Shown here piece after piece: positions 7,068-11,668 of a stretch of DNA of 11,668 nt. Numbering within the stretch: position 1 is the stretch's first letter; each line of letters opens with the position of its first letter. Source of the stretch: Myxococcota bacterium (GTDB taxonomy: Bacteria; Myxococcota_A; UBA9160; PR03); contig JASJBO010000248.1 in the NCBI GenBank assembly GCA_030066475.1, forward strand, positions 1 through 11,668, read 5' to 3'. The position numbers were made by a program, and so were the translations under genes. The notes under the pieces are model-generated. The model worked only from the letters and a program-made list of their open reading frames with translations. It was not told the origin of the DNA and ran no database searches.

Positions 7068-7883
7068 ATGCGAGCTGCACCGTTCCGCCTGGTGGTGGCG
7101 CTGATGTTCGCCTGGGTCCTGGCGCTCCCGGACGCGTCCCGGGCGGGGGGCGTCTCGCCGGTCGTCGCCGGCATCGCGAAGCGCGGGGACCTGCGCGTGG
7201 GCATGTCCGGCAGCCAGCCGCCGCTCAACTTCGAGCGGGGCGGCCGCCTCGTCGGGCTCGATGTGGACCTGGCGCGCGCGATCGGCGCCATGATGGGCGT
7301 GCGACCGGTGATCGTGCGCAAGCCGTTCGCCGAGCTGCTCGGCGCCCTCGAGTCCGGCGAGGTCGACGTCGTGATCTCCGGCATGACCATCAACCCCGGC
7401 CGCAACATGCGGGCGGCCTTCATCGGCCCCTACCTGACGACCGGGAAGTCGATCCTCACCCGCTCGGCGCAGCTGGGCGAGGCGGACGACCCGGGCGACC
7501 TCGATTCGCCCGACATCACGCTGGCGGCCGTCGCGGGCTCCACCAGCCAGGACTACGCCCAGGCGTTCATGCCGAAGGCGAAGCTCCGGACCCCCGCGAG
7601 CCACGACGAGGCCGTGCGACTGCTGCTGGCGGGCGAGGTGCAGGCGGTCGTCGCGGACCACGAGGTCTGCGCCTTCTCGGTGGCCCGGAACCGCCGGGCC
7701 GGGCTGATCAACCTCGCCGAGCCGCTCACGGTGGAGCCCCTCGGCATCGCCGTCGTCCCCGGCGACGCACACCTGCTGAACCTGCTGGAGAACATCCTCG
7801 CGTCGCTCGACGAATCCGACCTGACCGGCAGCCTGCGCCGCCGCTGGATCGAGACGGGGAGCTGGGTCGACCAGCTTCCGTAG
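7068..7883 (+). CDS. periplasmic solute-binding protein, family 3 (amino-acid type)
   Basis: A 271-residue secreted binding protein of the SBP_bac_3 family, which captures polar amino acids or similar small acids for ABC transporters. Residues 1-26 form a signal peptide (basic start, hydrophobic core, cleavage probably after SRA26). The mature protein opens with the first lobe (RVGMSGSQPPLNF), then GLDVDLARAIG (63-73), close to the family signature GxDxDLAxxIA. DVVISGMTINPGRNMRAAF (100-118) with Arg112 matches the segment that normally contacts the ligand carboxylate. GSTSQDYAQ (157-165) opens the second lobe. There is no lipobox, so it should be freely periplasmic. No permease or ATPase gene is next to it, so it is an orphan here, perhaps serving a distant transporter or acting as a sensor. 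It begins 37 bp after the DUF4239 stop and may share that transcript. Only a weak GGCGAG precedes the ATG. Confidence 0.88.
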   Translation: MRAAPFRLVVALMFAWVLALPDASRAGGVSPVVAGIAKRGDLRVGMSGSQPPLNFERGGRLVGLDVDLARAIGAMMGVRPVIVRKPFAELLGALESGEVDVVISGMTINPGRNMRAAFIGPYLTTGKSILTRSAQLGEADDPGDLDSPDITLAAVAGSTSQDYAQAFMPKAKLRTPASHDEAVRLLLAGEVQAVVADHEVCAFSVARNRRAGLINLAEPLTVEPLGIAVVPGDAHLLNLLENILASLDESDLTGSLRRRWIETGSWVDQLP

Positions 7884-7931
7884 GCGGCCCTTGGCCCTAG
7901 CCCGGGGTGTCGCGAACGGAGGAGACGGACC

Positions 7932-8408
7932 GTGAAGAAGGCGATCGTGACCCTGCTGGCGGCGGGAATGCTGGTGGGCAGCACCACCGGGTGCATTGGC
8001 CGGATGGCCCTGAGCGGCAAGGTGCTGGGGTGGAACCTGTCGGTGGCAGAGAGCAAGTGGGGCCGCGAAGCCGTGTTCCTGTGCCTCTACATCATCCCGG
8101 TCTATCCGATCTCGGGCCTGATCGACCTCCTGATCATCAACTCGATCGAGTTCCACAGCGGCACGAACCCCGTCTCCGGCGAGGCGCGGCTGGCCAACCG
8201 CGTGGAGGGCCCGGACGGAAGCGTGGCGACCAGCACGCCGCGCGAGGACGGCTCGCTCGACATCGAAGTGGTCACCGCGGACGGCGAGCGCCACTTCGTG
8301 AACGTGGTCCGGGACGGCGACCACGTGGTGGCGCGCAACGAGGCGCTGGAGCCCGTCGCGACGGTGAACGACGCGGGCAACGTGGTGCCGCTGGCCGCCG
8401 CCCACTGA
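7932..8408 (+). CDS. DUF3332-family lipoprotein
   Basis: A 158-residue predicted lipoprotein of the DUF3332 family, whose function is unknown. It has a KK start, a hydrophobic core and a lipobox-like TTGC with Cys21 followed by Ile. The block CIGRMALSGKVLGWNL (21-36) resembles the conserved start of the mature family members. A second hydrophobic stretch (about 47-70, ending in LIDLLIINSIEFHSGTNP) is also family-typical and may be a membrane helix or a membrane-resting segment. The rest (80-158) is hydrophilic and beta-rich, with many Val and Gly residues. The GTG start is fixed by a strong GGAGGAGA (7918-7925) 6 bases upstream. The gene lies 48 bp after the solute-binding protein on the same strand, so co-transcription is possible. 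I would place it in the periplasm, anchored to a membrane. Confidence 0.82.
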   Translation: MKKAIVTLLAAGMLVGSTTGCIGRMALSGKVLGWNLSVAESKWGREAVFLCLYIIPVYPISGLIDLLIINSIEFHSGTNPVSGEARLANRVEGPDGSVATSTPREDGSLDIEVVTADGERHFVNVVRDGDHVVARNEALEPVATVNDAGNVVPLAAAH

Positions 8409-8435
8409 GCCCGGCAAGCGGAGGCGAAGCCGAAG

Positions 8436-8492
8436 CGCGCAGCGAGCCGCAGGCGAGCGAAGTCCATCAGGCCGTCTTCGCGCAGCGAGCCG
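8436..8492. repeat. 14-bp direct repeat pair in GC-rich spacer
   Basis: CGCGCAGCGAGCCG occurs at 8436-8449 and again, identically, at 8479-8492, 43 bases apart, just after the DUF3332 gene. Between the copies, GCGAAG (8457-8462) and CTTCGC (8476-8481) form a 6-bp inverted repeat with a 13-base loop that could end the upstream transcript. The surrounding AGCGAGC-rich sequence resembles low-complexity intergenic repeats of high-GC genomes. No gene was found in the 196-bp spacer 8409-8604. Confidence 0.5.
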
Positions 8493-8497
8493 GACGG

Positions 8498-8526
8498 TTG
8501 CCCGGAATATTGGACAAGAGTACGAT
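8498..8526 (+). promoter_or_regulatory. candidate sigma-70-type promoter for the alcohol dehydrogenase gene
   Basis: TTGCCC (8498-8503) and TACGAT (8521-8526) each match 4 of 6 consensus bases of -35 and -10 boxes and are 17 bases apart. They lie in a locally AT-richer patch (GGAATATTGGACAAGAG) upstream of the GTG at 8605. Transcription would begin near 8533, just before the palindrome at 8546-8562. The box matches are modest and could be chance; a promoter somewhere in this spacer is likely because the gene ahead is separated by 196 bp. Confidence 0.4.
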
Positions 8527-8545
8527 GCCTGCTCGGCTAGAGCCT

Positions 8546-8562
8546 CCTGCTCGTCGAGCAGG
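8546..8562. promoter_or_regulatory. perfect 17-bp palindrome, candidate operator
   Basis: CCTGCTCG (8546-8553), a single T, then CGAGCAGG (8555-8562) form a perfect inverted repeat with 8-bp arms. It lies 42 bases before the alcohol dehydrogenase start and just downstream of the candidate promoter, a place where a dimeric repressor such as a TetR-type protein would block transcription. It could instead act as an RNA hairpin in the leader. No regulator gene is in the window. Confidence 0.45.
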
Positions 8563-8604
8563 CCCGCGACTTCGAGACGAGATGACCGAGCAGGGAGAGA
8601 CACC

Positions 8605-9693
8605 GTGAAGGCAGCCGTGATGCGCGCCAACGACGCCCCCCTCGAGATCGAGGAGGTGCAGATCGACGATCCGGGACCGGGCGAGGTGCTGCTGAAGACC
8701 GCCGCCTCCGGGATCTGCCACAGCGACCTCCACGTGATCGAGGGCGGCCTGCCGGTGCCGCCGCCCTGCATCCTGGGCCACGAGCCGGCGGGCGTGGTCG
8801 AGGCGGTCGGCGAGGGCGTGGTGGACTTCGCTCCGGGCGACCACGTGATCGGCTGCCTCACCGCGTTCTGCGGCGTCTGCAAGTTCTGCACGGCGGGCCG
8901 GCCCTACCTGTGCCCGACCCAGTTCGCGGGCCGGCCTCCGGAGGCCAAGCCGCGCCTGGCCGCGGCGGGCGGCGACCCGATCGGCCAGTTCGCCAACCTG
9001 TCGTCGTTCGCCGAGAAGATGCTCTGCCCCGAGCGCTCGCTGGTGAAGATCCGCGACGACATGCCGCTCGACCGCGCGTCGCTGATCGGCTGCGGCGTCA
9101 CCACGGGCCTGGGCGCCGCGCTCAACACGGTGAACGTCCCGGCCGGCGCGAGCGTGGTGGTGATCGGCTGCGGCGGCGTGGGGCTGGCCGCGATCCAGGG
9201 CGCGCGCATCACCGGCGCCGGGAAGATCATCGCCGTCGACGCGCAGCCGTGGAAGTTCGACCTCGCCTCGAAGCTCGGCGCCACCGACTGCATCGACGCC
9301 ACCGACGGCGACCCGGTCGCCGCGGTGCAGGCGCTCACCCTGGGCGGCGCCGACTTCGTGTTCGAGTGCATCGGCCTGGTGCCGACCGTGCAGCAGGCGG
9401 TCGCGATGACCGGACGCGGCGGCACCACGGTGCTGGTGGGCGTCGTGCCCGTCACCCAGCTCGTGTCGATCTCGGCGGCCGACCTCACGCTCCAGGAGAA
9501 GAACATCACCGGCTCGTACATGGGCTCGAACCGGTTCCGCTTCGACATGCCCAAGTACATCGACTTCTACCTGGACGGCCGCCTGCACCTCGACGAGATG
9601 ATCTCGTCCCGCATCGGGCTCGACGAGGTGAACGAGGCGCTCGACCGCATGCGCAAGGGCGAAGCCGCCCGGCAGGTGATCGTCTTCGACTGA
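8605..9693 (+). CDS. zinc-dependent alcohol dehydrogenase (MDR superfamily)
   Basis: A 362-residue cytoplasmic medium-chain dehydrogenase, predicted to interconvert an alcohol and an aldehyde or ketone with NAD(H). Catalytic-zinc ligands are Cys38 (GICHSD), His59 with Glu60 (GHEPAG), and probably Cys163 (IGCGVTTG). The structural zinc site has four Cys at 89, 92, 95 and 103 (CGVCKFCTAGRPYLC). The Rossmann motif GCGGVG is at 188-193, and Asp212 (IIAVDAQ) at the end of the second strand favours NAD over NADP. The length and the GCGVTTGLGAALNT block resemble the class III-like and mycobacterial zinc dehydrogenases. The GTG start has GGGAGAG about 5 bases upstream. Its stop is 4 bp before the next gene, so the two form an operon, with the candidate promoter and palindrome in front. 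The substrate is unknown; formaldehyde-type or NDMA-dependent activity cannot be judged. Confidence 0.94.
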   Translation: MKAAVMRANDAPLEIEEVQIDDPGPGEVLLKTAASGICHSDLHVIEGGLPVPPPCILGHEPAGVVEAVGEGVVDFAPGDHVIGCLTAFCGVCKFCTAGRPYLCPTQFAGRPPEAKPRLAAAGGDPIGQFANLSSFAEKMLCPERSLVKIRDDMPLDRASLIGCGVTTGLGAALNTVNVPAGASVVVIGCGGVGLAAIQGARITGAGKIIAVDAQPWKFDLASKLGATDCIDATDGDPVAAVQALTLGGADFVFECIGLVPTVQQAVAMTGRGGTTVLVGVVPVTQLVSISAADLTLQEKNITGSYMGSNRFRFDMPKYIDFYLDGRLHLDEMISSRIGLDEVNEALDRMRKGEAARQVIVFD

Positions 9694-9697
9694 GGTC

Positions 9698-10171
9698 GTG
9701 ACCGCGTCGCAGCGCCTCATCGTCTGGCTGTCGACCTCGGCGGTCGCCACCTGGTGGATCGGACACGTGGCCTCGCGCCTCGACCCGCTGATCTTCCGGG
9801 CGACCAACGGCCGGCTCACCTCGATGGGGCCTCCGGCGATGCCGATGCTGACGCTGACCACCACCGGCCGCCGCTCGGGGCAGCCGCGCTCGGTGCACCT
9901 GGCGTGCGTCGAGCATGGCGACGACCAGCTGGTGGTGGCCAGCGCCATGGGCCAGCCGCGGCACCCGGCCTGGCGCTACAACCTCGACGCGAACCCTGAC
10001 GTCGAGATCCAGGCGCGGGGCGAGCGCTACGCGGCGCGTGCCGAGGCGCTGAGCGACGACGAGAAGCGCGCCGTCTGGCCGACCGTGCGGACGGCGATCC
10101 CCCAGCTCGGCGTCTACGAGAAGCGGACCGACCGCAACATCCGGGTCTACCGTCTGCGTCGGACCGACTAG
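9698..10171 (+). CDS. deazaflavin (F420)-dependent nitroreductase-family protein
   Basis: A 157-residue protein of the Ddn-like split beta-barrel family (DUF385), whose studied members use reduced coenzyme F420 to reduce quinones, nitro compounds or enones. The signature block TTTGRRSGQPRSV (54-66) supplies the Gly/Arg/Ser residues that hold the F420 phosphates. HPAWRYNLDANPDVEIQ (89-105) is the second hallmark. The N-terminal 30 residues include a hydrophobic stretch (LIVWLSTSAVATWWIGHV) that could touch the membrane, as in the mycobacterial Ddn protein. The GTG start lies 4 bp after the dehydrogenase stop, and the TGAGG of that stop is the only possible ribosome-binding site, so reinitiation is likely. 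Its presence implies that the organism makes F420. Co-transcription with a dehydrogenase suggests linked redox steps, but the substrate is unknown. Its 3' end converges on the ferredoxin gene with 23 bp between. Confidence 0.88.
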   Translation: MTASQRLIVWLSTSAVATWWIGHVASRLDPLIFRATNGRLTSMGPPAMPMLTLTTTGRRSGQPRSVHLACVEHGDDQLVVASAMGQPRHPAWRYNLDANPDVEIQARGERYAARAEALSDDEKRAVWPTVRTAIPQLGVYEKRTDRNIRVYRLRRTD

Positions 10172-10194
10172 CAGCCCGGAGAGCGATGGATGCT

Positions 10195-10530
10195 TCAGTT
10201 CCGGAACCGCGATGGCGGCGGATCCGGGATCTCGGCGCCGGGATGGAGCGCGATCGCGCGCTCGAGCAGGACCTCCTCGGTCTCCGGGATGTCGGGGTCC
10301 GGCAGGCAGCAATCGACAGGACAGACGACCTGACACTGCTCCTCGCCGAAGAACCCGACGCACTCGGTGCACTTCTCGGGCACGATGTAGTAGAGCTGGT
10401 CCGATAGCGCGTCGTGCTTCTGTCCCTGCGCGTCCTCCCACTTCTCGCCGCCTTCGTAGATCGCGCTGTTCGGGCACTCGGGGACACAAACTCCACAGTT
10501 GATGCAATCGTCGGTGATCCTGGTGGCCAT
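10195..10530 (-). CDS. 2[4Fe-4S] ferredoxin, Alvin (Allochromatium) type
   Basis: A 111-residue small iron-sulfur electron carrier. The first cluster motif is CINCGVCVPECP, with Cys9, Cys12, Cys15 and Cys19. The second is CTEC-(8 residues)-CQVVCP, with Cys54, Cys57, Cys66 and Cys70; the 8-residue insertion between its second and third Cys is the hallmark of Alvin/YfhL-type ferredoxins, which tend to have very low potentials. Cys74 and Cys75 are extra. The 36 residues after them form an acidic, Pro-rich tail longer than the usual C-terminal helix. Residues 25-50 make a longer linker between clusters than in clostridial ferredoxins. AAGGAG lies 5 bases before the ATG. The gene is 60 bp downstream of the CBS-protein gene on the same strand, so it may be the last gene of the nqr transcript. 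A role in feeding or draining electrons near NQR is speculation. Confidence 0.93.
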   Translation of the reverse strand: MATRITDDCINCGVCVPECPNSAIYEGGEKWEDAQGQKHDALSDQLYYIVPEKCTECVGFFGEEQCQVVCPVDCCLPDPDIPETEEVLLERAIALHPGAEIPDPPPSRFRN

Positions 10531-10572
10531 CGAGGCTCCTTCTCCGGTTGATCGCGCTGGCGTGGCCTTGCC

Positions 10573-10590
10573 CCCCGAGGCCGGACGGGG
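10573..10590. terminator. short GC hairpin between CBS and ferredoxin genes
   Basis: CCCCG (10573-10577) and CGGGG (10586-10590) form a 5-bp stem with an 8-base loop immediately after the stop of the CBS-protein gene. No T-run follows on the minus strand. It may weaken read-through into the ferredoxin gene, or it may be chance in GC-rich DNA. Confidence 0.25.
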
Positions 10591-11022
10591 CTACCGGGAG
10601 GTCTGCCAGCCGCGCTGGCGGGCGAACGCCAGCAGGGTCTTCAGGATGTCGTACGGCGTGATCTGGCCGACCAGGCGCCCCTCCTCGACCACCGGGTAGA
10701 GGGGATACGGGGCCTTCGCCACCAGCTCCGGCAGCTCGACGATGTGGCGGTTCGCGTCGACCACGCGGACGTCGCGCTTCATGTACTCCGAGACCGTTCC
10801 GCTCCATTCGTCGTGATAGGCCGCGCGGTACACCACTTCGACGCAGTCGCGGTAGGTGAGCGCTCCCACCACGCTGCCCCGATCGTCGACCACCGGCGCA
10901 CCGACCAGGCGGCGATCGACGATGGTCTCGATGGCCTGCAGGATCGGGTCGTCGGGCGAGAAGGTCACCACGCTCGCCGACATGATCCGCTTGACCGCGT
11001 CGGTGTCCTCGATCTGCTTCAC
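10591..11022 (-). CDS. CBS-domain pair protein
   Basis: A 143-residue protein consisting of little more than two CBS domains, a fold that senses adenosine nucleotides or S-adenosylmethionine and usually regulates a partner enzyme or channel. The first domain spans about 12-65 (VKRIMSASVVTFSPDDPILQA, ending VGALTYRD). The second spans about 78-130 (VSEYMKRDVRVVDANRHI, ending LVGQITPYDIL with Asp125 at the usual ribose-binding position). No effector domain is attached, so it must act on a separate partner. I chose the GTG at 11022 because GAGGAGG lies 5 bases upstream and the homologous part begins there; an ATG at 11082 would add 20 residues inside nqrM. The start overlaps the nqrM stop as GTGA, which implies coupled translation and a job linked to NQR. 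That link is inference. Confidence 0.87.
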   Translation of the reverse strand: MKQIEDTDAVKRIMSASVVTFSPDDPILQAIETIVDRRLVGAPVVDDRGSVVGALTYRDCVEVVYRAAYHDEWSGTVSEYMKRDVRVVDANRHIVELPELVAKAPYPLYPVVEEGRLVGQITPYDILKTLLAFARQRGWQTSR

Positions 11023-11207
11023 CTGACCTCCTCGCCAGCGGAAGCGGCTGCGGCGCGCTTCTTCTCGCACGTCCCGGAGCACGCGGCGCAGCGCCCGGCG
11101 ATGCCGCCGCAGCTGCCGCGGATCGGGGCCCGCCCGAACAGGACTCCGACGCTCATGGCCAGCATGGCGAGGCCGAAGACGAGGAGGCTGATCACGAGGA
11201 CCGTCAC
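11019..11207 (-). CDS. nqrM: NqrM, maturation factor of Na+-translocating NADH:quinone reductase
   Basis: A 62-residue protein with one N-terminal membrane helix (about 2-25, LVISLLVFGLAMLAMSVGVLF) followed by GRAPIRGSCGG and then CAACSGTC. Four Cys residues (33, 40, 43, 47) match the NqrM/DUF539 family, which is needed to assemble active Na+-NQR, probably by delivering iron for the Fe site between NqrD and NqrE. The GTG at 11207 places the GSCGG Cys at residue 33, the same number I recall for the Vibrio protein, which supports this start; a GTG four codons later is possible. Only a weak GGA lies upstream. The gene starts 23 bp after the nqrF stop, the family's normal location, and its stop overlaps the CBS-protein start by 4 bp. 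It is easy to miss because it is short and starts with GTG. Confidence 0.9.
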   Translation of the reverse strand: MTVLVISLLVFGLAMLAMSVGVLFGRAPIRGSCGGIAGRCAACSGTCEKKRAAAASAGEEVR

Positions 11208-11230
11208 GGCGGATTCCGTCCTGGCGCGGC

Positions 11231-11668
11231 CTACAGGCCGAAGTCGTCGAACATGATGTCCTCGCGTTCGACGCCCTGGTTCTCGAGCATCCCGACCACG
11301 GCGGCGTTCATGACGGGCGGACCGCACATGTAGTACTCGCAGTCGTCCGGGGCGGGATGGTCCTTGATGTACTTCTCGTAGAGCACGTCGTGGATGAAGC
11401 CCGTCGGGCCCTCCCACTGGTCCTCGGGCTGCGGGTCCGACAGCGCCACGAACCACTGGAAGTTCTCGTGCTCGTCCTGGAGCTGGTTGAAGTCCTCCTC
11501 GTAGAACAGCTCGCGCCGGCTCCGGGCGCCGTACCAGAAGGTGATCTTGCGGTTCGTGTCGAGCCGCTTCAGCTGGTCGAAGATGTGGGAGCGCATCGGC
11601 GCCATCCCGGCGCCTCCGCCGATGAAGACCATCTCCTTGTCCGTCTCGCGCGCGAAGAACTCGCCGAA
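11231..11668 (-). CDS. nqrF: Na+-translocating NADH:quinone reductase subunit F, C-terminal part
   Basis: The last 145 residues of NqrF; the gene continues past the right edge. NqrF takes electrons from NADH through FAD and a [2Fe-2S] cluster and passes them into the membrane sodium pump. Only the NADH-binding half of the reductase domain is visible. It begins [12 protein letters not shown], then [20 protein letters not shown], the nucleotide-binding loop typical of this subunit. [17 protein letters not shown] and [19 protein letters not shown] follow. [14 protein letters not shown] carries the CGPP motif near the nicotinamide, and the chain ends DDFGL, the usual NqrF terminus. The N-terminal helix, the ferredoxin domain and the FAD-binding part lie outside the window. 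In related genomes this is the last structural gene of nqrABCDEF, so nqrA-E should lie to the right, and nqrM follows here as expected. No defect is seen. Confidence 0.95.
   Translation of the reverse strand, partial: FGEFFARETDKEMVFIGGGAGMAPMRSHIFDQLKRLDTNRKITFWYGARSRRELFYEEDFNQLQDEHENFQWFVALSDPQPEDQWEGPTGFIHDVLYEKYIKDHPAPDDCEYYMCGPPVMNAAVVGMLENQGVEREDIMFDDFGL

Noticed and set aside
7056..8891. 611-residue minus-strand open frame opposite the solute-binding protein and DUF3332 genes
   Set aside because: No domain; it contradicts well-supported plus-strand genes with signal peptides and good ribosome-binding sites.
8467..9948. 493-residue minus-strand open frame opposite the alcohol dehydrogenase
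   Set aside because: His/Arg/Asp-rich shadow of a gene whose zinc and NAD motifs are unmistakable.
1..11668. CRISPR arrays, tRNA or rRNA genes, insertion sequences, phage, toxin-antitoxin or defence genes
   Set aside because: I found no regularly spaced repeats, cloverleaf or rRNA motifs, transposase, integrase or known defence domains in any frame.

Overview
High-GC bacterial DNA carrying 14 genes: 13 complete, and one cut by the right edge. The organism is probably Gram-negative, because the window holds the end of a Na+-translocating NADH:quinone reductase operon (nqrF, nqrM), two predicted lipoproteins (one of the DUF3332 family) and a secreted substrate-binding protein. A predicted F420-dependent reductase beside a Baeyer-Villiger-type monooxygenase and a crotonase suggests a metabolically versatile, F420-making lineage, such as a myxobacterial or other former deltaproteobacterial group, or Binatota. 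That placement is inference; no rRNA or other taxonomic marker is present.

Layout. (1) 135-3135, minus: a sulfatase-fold lipoprotein followed by an overlapping polytopic GT-C type glycosyltransferase, probably an envelope-modification pair. (2) 3214-5524, minus: a Baeyer-Villiger-type flavoprotein monooxygenase followed 37 bp later by an enoyl-CoA hydratase/isomerase, which looks like a catabolic operon. (3) 5622-7030, plus, divergent from the monooxygenase: a TMEM175/DUF1211-like membrane protein joined by a 4-bp ATGA overlap to a DUF4239 (bestrophin-like) membrane protein, a possible ion-channel pair. (4) 7068-8408, plus: an orphan family-3 solute-binding protein and a DUF3332 lipoprotein. 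(5) 8409-8604: a non-coding stretch with a 14-bp direct repeat, a candidate promoter and a perfect 17-bp palindrome. (6) 8605-10171, plus: a zinc alcohol dehydrogenase and, 4 bp later, a Ddn-like F420-dependent reductase. (7) 10195-11668, minus, reading in from the right: the nqrF C-terminus, nqrM, a CBS-pair protein coupled to nqrM by a GTGA overlap, and an Alvin-type 2[4Fe-4S] ferredoxin.

The monooxygenase, crotonase, alcohol dehydrogenase and F420 reductase could together serve oxidative breakdown of alicyclic or lipid-like compounds, but they lie in two separate transcription units and no substrate can be read from the sequence. The right-hand block is respiratory: nqrF and nqrM belong to the sodium pump, and the CBS protein and ferredoxin may be regulatory or electron-transfer accessories.

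Six of the 13 visible starts are GTG, and several are upstream-trimmed relative to the longest reading frame. Long open frames antisense to the real genes are a by-product of GC-rich third positions. I see no tRNA, rRNA, CRISPR array, transposase or prophage gene. The window is mostly ordinary chromosomal content. The most interesting leads are the membrane-protein pair, the nqrM-CBS coupling, the Thr-for-Cys sulfatase homologue and the palindrome before the alcohol dehydrogenase gene.
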